This document shows, piece by piece, positions 17,049 through 23,878 of a DNA stretch of 64,000 nucleotides. Made by a program: the position numbers and the translations under genes. The notes under the pieces were generated by a model that searched no databases, was not told the origin of the DNA, and was given only the letters and a program-made list of their open reading frames with translations. The DNA is from Patescibacteria group bacterium (lineage in GTDB: Bacteria > Patescibacteriota > Gracilibacteria > UM-FILTER-43-11): positions 36,426-100,425 of the forward strand of contig JAHIUN010000004.1 in the NCBI GenBank assembly GCA_018817125.1. The letters are read 5' to 3'. Each line of letters begins with the position of its first letter. The stretch's first letter is position 1.

Positions 17049-18812
17049 TTATTTTACAGTAACAGACTTAGCCAGATTCCTGGGCATATCCGGATCCAGC
17101 CCGCGCAGAACCGCAATATAATAAGCTAAAATCTGAATAGGAACGATGTTTACCAGCGGTGAAGCCACTCCGACATCAGGAACCTTGATCCATTCATCAA
17201 AAACATCGTGATTATCCGGACTGATGCCAATAATATAAGCTCCACGGGCTTTGAGTTCCATCGTGTTATTGATGACATCCTGTTTCACTTCATCGTTCGC
17301 CACAAACGAGATGCAAGGGGTTCCCTCAGTAATCAGAGCAATCGGACCATGTTTTAGCTCACCGGCCGCGAAGCCTTCCGCGTGCACATAACTGACCTCC
17401 TGGATTTTGATGGCCGCCTCCAGAGCCATGGGATAGTTCTCGGCTTTTCCGATGATATACGCATTTTCCTGATCTTTAATTTTCTCCGCCACACTTTTGA
17501 TGTACGTGAGAAAACGAGGATTCAGCATATCGTTGATTTTGGATGCCACTTCCGCCAGAATACGCCTTCCTTCCTGTAATTCTCCTATCATAGCCGTAGC
17601 GATCAGAAGGAGAAGGGCCATTTGAGACGTGGCGGCTTTAGTGGATGCCACCGCCTTTTCAGGGCCAGCCTTAATATGCAGAGAGAAATCGGACTGACGG
17701 GCAATCGTCGAACCTTCAACATTCACAATCGAGAGCACTTTCGCGCCCTTCTTCTTAGCCGCTTCCATTGCCTCCAAAACATCCGCGGTTTCTCCGCTTT
17801 GTGAAATGACGATGAGTAAACTTTCGGGTCGCAAAAAGTGATGATAAACCGGAAATTCAGAGGAGGGGGCAAAATTTACATGGCGTTTAGCAATAATGGA
17901 AAAAAAATATTCCCCCGCCATACAGACCTTGCCAGCAGTTCCGCAACCGGACAAAAAACAACCCCGTGAATCCTTGATCTGCTGAGCGATGTGCATGATC
18001 TCATCGGTATCCTGATTGATGGCGCGGTGAATACAGTCTTTCTGTTCCATGATCTCCTTCAGCATAAAGTGATCATACTCCCCCTTCTCCGCGGACTCCG
18101 CCTGCCAGTCGATATTGACCAGACGTTTTTTAATCGGTTCACCCGTTTCCAGATTCAAAAATTCCACCCCATCATTCACGATGACCATCTCATTATCATC
18201 CAGATAATTAACATTTTGCGTGTATTCCAGAAACGCCGGAATATCAGAGGCTAAAAAGGCCTCATCTTCCCCGACACCGACGATCAGAGGAGAGCCCCGG
18301 CGCGCGGCAATCAGATAATTCTCACCGACATTTAGAACCACGATGGCGTACCGGCCAACGAGTCGCTGAACCGCCTTCAAAACCGCCTCTTTAAACGAAT
18401 AATCTTTGCGGTATTTGGCAATAAGATGAGCAATTACCTCGGTGTCGGTTTCCGACACAAAATTCTCTTTCCCCAATTCTTCACGGATTTCCTGATAATT
18501 TTCGATGATCCCATTGTGCACCACAGCGATCTGTTTTTCCGGGTCAAAATGAGGATGTGCATTGGCATTGGTAACTCCTCCATGAGTAGCCCAACGGGTA
18601 TGGCCGATAGCCAATTTGACTTTTTTATCTTTAAAATCATCCAGATTCGCCTCAGAGATCTTACCGACTTTTTTATGAGAAAACAGTTCACCATTAAGAT
18701 CGGTGGCCACACCCCACGAGTCATACCCGCGGTACTCCAATTTCTGCAATCCTTTGATGACGATCTCGAGGGCGTTGTCACGCTTGCCGAGATAACCGAA
18801 TATTCCGCACAT
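17049..18812 (-). CDS. glmS: Glutamine-fructose-6-phosphate aminotransferase (isomerising)
   Basis: GlmS makes glucosamine-6-phosphate, the entry to UDP-GlcNAc and peptidoglycan. The 587 residues begin MCGIFGYLG, with Cys2 the nucleophile of the glutaminase domain (about 1-220), and include HTRWATHGG. Two SIS isomerase domains follow, with SGCGTAGK, SQSGETADVLEA, AEGFAAGELKHGPIAL and the end PRNLAKSVTV. All main catalytic residues are present. No glmS ribozyme is seen upstream; the 86-bp leader region instead holds TGTCAGATGTTAAATGTCA-type inverted words. It is first in the glmS-DUF1361-acyP operon. Confidence 0.97.
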   Translation of the reverse strand: MCGIFGYLGKRDNALEIVIKGLQKLEYRGYDSWGVATDLNGELFSHKKVGKISEANLDDFKDKKVKLAIGHTRWATHGGVTNANAHPHFDPEKQIAVVHNGIIENYQEIREELGKENFVSETDTEVIAHLIAKYRKDYSFKEAVLKAVQRLVGRYAIVVLNVGENYLIAARRGSPLIVGVGEDEAFLASDIPAFLEYTQNVNYLDDNEMVIVNDGVEFLNLETGEPIKKRLVNIDWQAESAEKGEYDHFMLKEIMEQKDCIHRAINQDTDEIMHIAQQIKDSRGCFLSGCGTAGKVCMAGEYFFSIIAKRHVNFAPSSEFPVYHHFLRPESLLIVISQSGETADVLEAMEAAKKKGAKVLSIVNVEGSTIARQSDFSLHIKAGPEKAVASTKAATSQMALLLLIATAMIGELQEGRRILAEVASKINDMLNPRFLTYIKSVAEKIKDQENAYIIGKAENYPMALEAAIKIQEVSYVHAEGFAAGELKHGPIALITEGTPCISFVANDEVKQDVINNTMELKARGAYIIGISPDNHDVFDEWIKVPDVGVASPLVNIVPIQILAYYIAVLRGLDPDMPRNLAKSVTVK

Positions 18813-18835
18813 AGAAAATTTTTATGAAATAAAAA

Positions 18836-18906
18836 TTTTACACCTGACACATAACATTTAACATTTGACTTTAAAAGTCAGGTGTCAGATGTTAAATGTC
18901 AATTGT
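18836..18906. repeat. TGTCAGATGTTAAATGTCA word repeats upstream of glmS
   Basis: ACACCTGACAC, AACATTTAACATTTGAC and GTCAGGTGTCAGATGTTAAATGTC are inverted or shuffled copies of the same words. ATGTCAATTGTT recurs near 43468, between queD and folK. The tract separates glmS from the 3' end of rmlB. Confidence 0.5.
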
Positions 18907-19846
18907 TGATCACTAACCGCTCGCTATACCACAGAACAGTATTATGGAATCCCTCCTCGAAATCAACCGTCGGTTTCCAGCCGAGTTCGTTACGGATTTT
19001 CGTGGCATCAATGGCATAACGGATATCATGACCTGGCCGGTCTTTTACAAATTCGATCCGATCCTCCTGTAAATCGAGTATTTTAAGCATTTTTTTGGTG
19101 ATCTCGAGGTTGGAATGCTCATTATTCGCTCCGACATTGTAAATTTCTCCGATTTTTCCTTCGTGCAGGATCAGATCGACGGCCCGGCAGTGGTCGGTCA
19201 CATGCAGCCAATCACGAACATTGCTACCATTCCCATAAACGGGTACCTTTTCACCCGCTAACAGTCTTTTGATGAAAAACGGAACGATCTTTTCGGGATA
19301 CTGATAGGGGCCATAATTATTGGAACAGCGGGAAATCACCGCCGGCAGACCGTAGGTTCGGATCGCCGCCAAACAAAGCATATCTCCGGCTGCCTTAGAG
19401 GCAGAATACGGTGAACTGGGTTTCAGAGGAGAGTTTTCGGTAAACAGTCCTTCTTCGATATCCCCGTACACCTCATCAGTGGAAATCTGGAGGTAGCGGG
19501 AGTGCTTATATTTTAAAGCGGCCTCGATCAAAATCTGTGTACCGATAACATTAGTGGTCAGAAAAGGGGTCGGATCCGTTATGGAATTGTCCACATGCGT
19601 TTCCGCCGCAAAATTAATAATAGTATCCGCTTTCCCCGCCAGTTCATCCATTAACTTACGATCAGCAATATCACCCTGTACGAAAGAATAATGAGAATGA
19701 TCGGAAACATCCGACACATTGTCTAAATTCCCCGCGTAAGTGAGGTGATCGAGATTAATAATCTCGTAATCCGGATACCTGCCGAGCATGTAACGGATGA
19801 AATGAGAGCCGATAAAACCAGCTCCTCCCGTAACGAGCAGTCTCAT
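18899..19846 (-). CDS. rmlB: dTDP-glucose 4,6-dehydratase
   Basis: RmlB converts dTDP-glucose to dTDP-4-keto-6-deoxyglucose, on the way to rhamnose and other deoxysugars. From the ATG at 19846 the 315-residue protein starts MRLLVTGGAGFIGSHFIRY, the NAD-binding GxxGxxG loop. STDEVYGDIEEG supplies the catalytic Thr-Asp-Glu and PYSASKAAGD the Tyr-xxx-Lys pair. SNNYGPYQYPEKIVPFFI and GNGSNVRDWLHVTDHC are characteristic. The eleven-codon longer reading is rejected because this start matches the family. No rmlA, rmlC or rmlD lies in the window. A weak -10 (TGC-TAAAAT) lies about 35 bases upstream. Confidence 0.93.
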   Translation of the reverse strand: MRLLVTGGAGFIGSHFIRYMLGRYPDYEIINLDHLTYAGNLDNVSDVSDHSHYSFVQGDIADRKLMDELAGKADTIINFAAETHVDNSITDPTPFLTTNVIGTQILIEAALKYKHSRYLQISTDEVYGDIEEGLFTENSPLKPSSPYSASKAAGDMLCLAAIRTYGLPAVISRCSNNYGPYQYPEKIVPFFIKRLLAGEKVPVYGNGSNVRDWLHVTDHCRAVDLILHEGKIGEIYNVGANNEHSNLEITKKMLKILDLQEDRIEFVKDRPGHDIRYAIDATKIRNELGWKPTVDFEEGFHNTVLWYSERLVINN

Positions 19847-19908
19847 AGGGGGGTTGTTAAAACGAAGGCATTTTAGCACATTTTAACTATTTTTAAGCCT
19901 CTGAAGTA

Positions 19909-19937
19909 TTGATTTTAAGGTAGATTTATGCTATAAT
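19909..19937 (+). promoter_or_regulatory. Promoter for the 19969-20769 gene
   Basis: TTGATT (19909-19914), 17-bp spacer, consensus TATAAT (19932-19937) preceded by TGC. Predicted start near 19944 gives a leader of about 25 nt without a Shine-Dalgarno sequence. Confidence 0.78.
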
Positions 19938-19968
19938 AATAAGATTTATAAAATTAAAAAATAAAATC

Positions 19969-20769
19969 ATGCCGGATATAACTAAACAAGGCCGAAGCCA
20001 TGATGCCTCCGTTGTCATCGAAAAACTGGAAGGCAAGCCAATTGGTGAAGCAAAAACTGAACTTACCAGGCTGGAAACAAGTCAGGTAAAAGACGTAAGA
20101 AACTTGTTAGACGAACTATTAGCCTACGATAATGAAGATGATCGTCAAAAATACGGCGCCATTAAACAGGCAGCTGACACTGTTTATCAGGAAAAATTAG
20201 AAGGACGAGAAGGTCAACTCCTGACCGATGAAGATGTTGAAACAGCCTTAAAACCTCTAGAGTTAGCAGAAGAAGATGCTGAAGATAAAGATGTGACTGT
20301 TTCTGGTATTCAGGCAGGTAATTTACAAGAAATAAGTGCGGATGATTTAACAGAAGATCAGGCAGAAGCACTTCCTCCATTTAAGAATGGACCATACGGA
20401 GAAGCTTTTGAAGCTGCTAAAGCCGCTCCTCTGGCTGAAGAGGTATTGAAGCTCGAAGGTGAGCATGAAAAATTGAGCAGCGGACTGGTAGCGGCATGGC
20501 TCGACCAATACGGAAAGGAAAAGGTGAAAAAGGGTTTACTGCATATGTTTGGAAGAGAAAACCAGAATTTTGCCGATGAAAAATTAGACCGTTTTCTTTA
20601 TGCATTGGAAAAAAATCCCAATAACCTGCCTTCTCCCGAATTGGATGAAATCAGGCTGGCCCTTAAAGCGGAGGTCTCTTCAGAGGTAGTGGTTGATATT
20701 TTAAAAGACCGTATAATGAGAGGGGCCTCTCCTTTACCGGATGATCAGGATGTCAAAGAAGCTACGTAA
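19969..20769 (+). CDS. Unknown acidic helical protein
   Basis: 266 residues, strongly acidic, no membrane segment or signal peptide, no family recognised. It is mostly helix-forming, with a Glu/Asp-rich central linker (about 85-130, for example LAEEDAEDKDV). Two more compact ends include SSGLVAAWLDQYGKEKVKKG and a C-terminal block ending in ILKDRIMRG. It has a near-consensus promoter and a terminator of its own, so it is a single-gene unit and is probably well expressed. Short acidic unknown proteins with strong private promoters recur in this window. Confidence 0.65.
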   Translation: MPDITKQGRSHDASVVIEKLEGKPIGEAKTELTRLETSQVKDVRNLLDELLAYDNEDDRQKYGAIKQAADTVYQEKLEGREGQLLTDEDVETALKPLELAEEDAEDKDVTVSGIQAGNLQEISADDLTEDQAEALPPFKNGPYGEAFEAAKAAPLAEEVLKLEGEHEKLSSGLVAAWLDQYGKEKVKKGLLHMFGRENQNFADEKLDRFLYALEKNPNNLPSPELDEIRLALKAEVSSEVVVDILKDRIMRGASPLPDDQDVKEAT

Positions 20770-20796
20770 ATAAAAAACTAATACAGCCAATACAAG

Positions 20797-20826
20797 AAGT
20801 CTGATAAAAAGTCAGGCTTTTTTTTA
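20797..20826 (+). terminator. Rho-independent terminator
   Basis: A stem AAGTCTGA / TCAGGCTT with a 7-nt A-rich loop is followed by an uninterrupted T-tract. It lies 28 bases after the stop of the 19969-20769 gene. Confidence 0.8.
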
Positions 20827-20839
20827 AAAAAAATTTATA

Positions 20840-20868
20840 TTGACAAATATTAAAATATATATTAGTGT
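20840..20868 (+). promoter_or_regulatory. Possible promoter for the 20898-21410 gene
   Basis: Perfect TTGACA (20840-20845) with TAGTGT 17 bp downstream (20863-20868). The -35 is good and the -10 poor. Confidence 0.45.
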
Positions 20869-20897
20869 AGTAACCTTTTGATTAACCTTCTTATTTT

Positions 20898-21410
20898 ATG
20901 ATGCCAGATGAAAACGACCAGTCACTTAATAATGGTGACGTTGATATATTGGAGCACAGCATGGAAGAACTGGAAGCGATGAGTATGGACGAACGCCGTG
21001 AATTTTATCAGAAATTCTCTGCGCTAGTTCTCTTTCGTCATCTGATTTCAAAAAATCTAATAAGAGAGGTGGCAAAAAAAGAAGATATTGCAATGATGAA
21101 AGGATGCACACTGGAAACAGGTGCAGGAATCTCCGCAATATACGATGTTCTCGGATCCCGATGGCAGGTCTTTCTGGAAAGACTGGAAGAACATAGAGTT
21201 ATTATTATGGAAAAAGAGGCGGAAGCTAGAAACATACAGGAAAAATTAGATGAACTGGATGAGTCATCTGAAGAAAGAGAATTAATGGAAAGGCGGATAA
21301 AAAAACTGAAAGGCAAAATTGAGGCGTTACTGGAAGACCCCAAATTATATGTAATGGATCTGAGGAAATCGGCAAAAGTCGTCAACCGAAATAATCTATT
21401 CTACAACTAG
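20898..21410 (+). CDS. Unknown coiled-coil protein
   Basis: 170 residues with no recognised family. The N-terminal third is acidic, the middle compact and helical (FSALVLFRHLISKNLI, GAGISAIYDVLGSRW), and residues about 95-145 form a charged coiled coil (EKEAEARNIQEKLDELDE). There is no membrane segment. Its TAG stop shares the bases CTAG with the stop of the convergent tyrA-pheA gene. Starts at either of two adjacent ATG codons; the first is taken. Confidence 0.62.
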   Translation: MMPDENDQSLNNGDVDILEHSMEELEAMSMDERREFYQKFSALVLFRHLISKNLIREVAKKEDIAMMKGCTLETGAGISAIYDVLGSRWQVFLERLEEHRVIIMEKEAEARNIQEKLDELDESSEERELMERRIKKLKGKIEALLEDPKLYVMDLRKSAKVVNRNNLFYN

Positions 21411-23086
21411 TCTACCTCATAACACCCCAGCACTTTTAACTTCGCGACCCTCTTTCTCACATGATCGAGGGTTTTTTTGACATCGGGATCGGAAAGATTC
21501 CCTTCAAAATCCGCGTAAAACACGTATTCCCCGCTGATCTTAGGATTGGGGCGGGATTCGATCTTAGTAAGGTTTATATAAGCCTCGGCAAAATCCTGAA
21601 GGACTGCAAACAGAGAACCTGGGGAATCTTTGGAAAAATGAAAAGCAATCGACGTTTTAACCGCTTTCTTCAGATTCAGACGCTGAGGCTTTTTTCGGAT
21701 CACCGCAAAATAAGTGGTGTTATTCCGGCTGTCTTCAGCGGAGGATTGGAGAATTTTAAGATCATAAACACGGGCCGCCATTTCCGAGCCAATCGCCGCC
21801 GCCACAGGATTCTTTTCCATCGCCACCCGTGCCAAGGCCGCCGTGGTGCTGTCCATCGGAATACAAGAGGCTTTGGGGAAATGTTTGCGGATGGTTTCCT
21901 GACTCTGAAGAAGGGATTGATAGTGAGAATAAATAAATCGGATCTCATTTTTCGGAACCTTTTTAATTCCCACCAGAGCCAGATGAATGGGGAGTGAAAC
22001 GACTTTTTCAATCCACACCTCCTTTTTATACAGTTCATCCAGCGTTTCGCGCACCGACCCGGTGAGGCTGTTTTCAATGGGGACAAAACCGGCTTTTTTA
22101 TGCTTGAGCACCCAATCAAACACCGCACTGATGGACGGCATATAGCCGATATGCGCTTTAGGATAAGCCCGCTTGACCGCCCGGTCAGAATACGTATTTT
22201 CGGGGCCCAGCACCGCAATATCTATCGCTTTGGTCATAGCCGCTGTCGGCGCCTGCGGGGCCACATTACCCTGTAATTCACGGATCAGCCGGTCGCTTTC
22301 GGTCATGGCTTCCTGCGCGAAAGGGCCGAGGTAATGAGAGCAGGAGTTGAAATAGCGTGCAAACTGCTTATCATCCTTTTTAGCGACAATATCTTTGAGT
22401 TTTTGACAGCTATCAATAAAATCATCCAGCACCCGACCGCTTAAAGGATTGTCCATTTCGATATTGGCATACAGCTGAGCGTCCTGATTTAAAAGGCGTC
22501 CCATCATATCCAGTTCCAGCCGGTAAACAGGACTCTGAACCGCCAGCATCTCCCGAATAGGAATTTTGGATTTACGGAGTGTGTCGGATAGGGCAATATC
22601 GGAAAAATGGGTAAGCACCTGCACATAAGCCATCAGTTTATCGTGCTTTTTAGCAGGCAGTGTTTTAATGATCACTTTATTTTTCTCAAGCAGTTCCTTC
22701 CACCAGTTAAACCATTTCTGCCCGCGACCAGGGCACAAAACCACCAGCTGGCCTTCAGTAGGATTAGTAGGACCGAATAGCGGATGACAGCCCAGATAGG
22801 AAGATTTTGTTTTCTTCATCGCCTCCATCGGAAAAACTTTGAGGGAGGTAAGATCCATAAGCAAAGCAGACGACCGAATATGAGGAGTCACCTCATCAAT
22901 CACCGCCTGCGTCTTATTAATTGGTACCGAAACCACCACAACATCTGCCTTTTTGGCCAATTGGATATTAGTGAGCTTGGTGCCCTTATCGCTAATAAGG
23001 ACTTTATAGCCGTTTCGCTCAAAAAACTCGGAAAAATATTTACCCATCTTCCCCTTTCCGCCGATGATGCCGATTAGCTTTTTCAT
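21407..23086 (-). CDS. Fused prephenate dehydrogenase / prephenate dehydratase
   Basis: One 559-residue chain carries both branches that leave prephenate. Residues about 1-280 are a TyrA-type dehydrogenase, with the NAD(P) loop GIIGGKGKMGKYF, DLTSLK and GCHPLFGPT. Residues about 288-470 are a PheA-type dehydratase with VLGPENTYSDRA, FVPIENSLTGSV and, near the end, NNTTYFAVI (the catalytic Thr region). Residues about 480-559 are an ACT domain (SIAFHFSKDSPGSLFAVL and ESRPNP, the Phe-binding ESRP motif). No chorismate mutase domain is present. The ACT domain suggests feedback control by phenylalanine. The ATG at 23086 is preceded directly by structured element A. Confidence 0.92.
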   Translation of the reverse strand: MKKLIGIIGGKGKMGKYFSEFFERNGYKVLISDKGTKLTNIQLAKKADVVVVSVPINKTQAVIDEVTPHIRSSALLMDLTSLKVFPMEAMKKTKSSYLGCHPLFGPTNPTEGQLVVLCPGRGQKWFNWWKELLEKNKVIIKTLPAKKHDKLMAYVQVLTHFSDIALSDTLRKSKIPIREMLAVQSPVYRLELDMMGRLLNQDAQLYANIEMDNPLSGRVLDDFIDSCQKLKDIVAKKDDKQFARYFNSCSHYLGPFAQEAMTESDRLIRELQGNVAPQAPTAAMTKAIDIAVLGPENTYSDRAVKRAYPKAHIGYMPSISAVFDWVLKHKKAGFVPIENSLTGSVRETLDELYKKEVWIEKVVSLPIHLALVGIKKVPKNEIRFIYSHYQSLLQSQETIRKHFPKASCIPMDSTTAALARVAMEKNPVAAAIGSEMAARVYDLKILQSSAEDSRNNTTYFAVIRKKPQRLNLKKAVKTSIAFHFSKDSPGSLFAVLQDFAEAYINLTKIESRPNPKISGEYVFYADFEGNLSDPDVKKTLDHVRKRVAKLKVLGCYEVD

Positions 23087-23219
23087 AGTAAGTAGCGAGA
23101 AACGTGGTCCGAGTGAAATGAGGCCGAATGGCCGAAATGCAATGAGGATGAATCATGTAGAAAAGTGTGGAGTAAGACGGAAAACTTTTCAAATGATTCA
23201 AACGTTTCCCTATTGAAAC
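23087..23219 (-). promoter_or_regulatory. Structured leader element, copy A (before tyrA-pheA)
   Basis: Adjoins the tyrA-pheA start codon. It is homologous to copy B before queD (43825-43977). Plus-strand helices: P1 23099-23105 with 23202-23208 (GAAACGT/ACGTTTC); P2 23150-23156 with 23193-23199 (GAATCAT/ATGATTC); P3 23160-23166 with 23184-23190 (GAAAAGT/ACTTTTC); P4 GGCC 23122-23125 with 23130-23133. P1 and P2 each carry two compensated base-pair changes against copy B. The conserved end GTAAGTAGCGAG reaches to within one base of the start codon. It may be a cis-acting RNA or a palindromic mobile repeat. Function unknown. Confidence 0.7.
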
Positions 23220-23262
23220 AGTACAGGGAAGCTCATCGATGGTAGAAAAATTTAGCAAAACA

Positions 23263-23580
23263 TTATCGTATATTCAAAAACACAATCCCCAGCACCACAC
23301 ACCCCATACCCACAAACTGCCAGAACGTGATGGTTTCCTTAAACATATAATAACCCATCGCCGCCACCAGAATAACCGAAATGGCGATCCAGAGCACATT
23401 GGTCACCGCCATGCCTTCGTATTTGAGTGACAGTGCAAAAAAGATACCGGCCAGCGCGAAACCCAACGCCGTTCCTGCCAGATAATAAGGTTTATTGGTA
23501 ATATGCCACATCTTGGCCGACAAAATAGCCAGAAGGTCGAGCATATTAATAAGCGCAATGTATAGGTAAAATCGTCCCAT
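23263..23580 (-). CDS. Small multidrug resistance (SMR)-type membrane protein
   Basis: 105 residues with four hydrophobic segments, the size and layout of EmrE-type exporters. NVLWIAISVILVAAMGYYMFKETI matches the third segment with its conserved Trp and Gly region, and VGMGCVVLGIVFLNI the last. The essential membrane Glu14 of EmrE lines up with an Asp here (LINMLDLLAILSAK), a conservative change seen in some paralogs. It may transport a small cation or belong to a lipid/sugar-linked SMR branch. It lies upstream of element A and tyrA-pheA on the same strand. Confidence 0.8.
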   Translation of the reverse strand: MGRFYLYIALINMLDLLAILSAKMWHITNKPYYLAGTALGFALAGIFFALSLKYEGMAVTNVLWIAISVILVAAMGYYMFKETITFWQFVGMGCVVLGIVFLNIR

Positions 23581-23878
23581 ATCAAAAATTAGAAAGTGTG
23601 TTTATTTTACACGACTAAATCACAGGGGCAAAGAAATTGCCTTGATCTTTTGAATGAAGGGGGCAGATGGTATACAAATCCCCAAACGTCATCCTGAACT
23701 TGTTTCAGGATCTCCCGACAAACCAAATAGCCATATACTAGGCTTTTGGAATTAAAATAAATAGTCCGCTCATACCAGCTGAAAGGATTATCGGAAAATT
23801 GGGGGATCCTGAACTAAATTCAGGATGACAAAAAGGTGAAGGCCGAAAAGAGCTACTCCCCCAACTCCTGCCTTATAA
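23581..23878. repeat. Intergenic space with an inverted pair of TCATCCTGAA...TTCAGGATC repeats
   Basis: No gene is seen. Near 23688-23712 lies GTCATCCTGAAC-ttgt-TTCAGGATC, itself a hairpin. Its inverted copy lies at about 23804-23830 (GGATCCTGAA-ctaaa-TTCAGGATGAC). The two copies are about 100 bp apart and face each other, as in a miniature inverted-repeat element. Similar words are known as dispersed repeats in many unrelated bacteria. Confidence 0.6.

Noticed and set aside
23087..23219. T-box or amino-acid leader peptide before tyrA-pheA
   Set aside because: No T-box sequence, no Phe/Tyr-rich short frame and no terminator T-tract; the element also precedes queD.
23040..23258. Small minus-strand protein over element A
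   Set aside because: Frame spans the repeat and part of tyrA-pheA; not kept in copy B.
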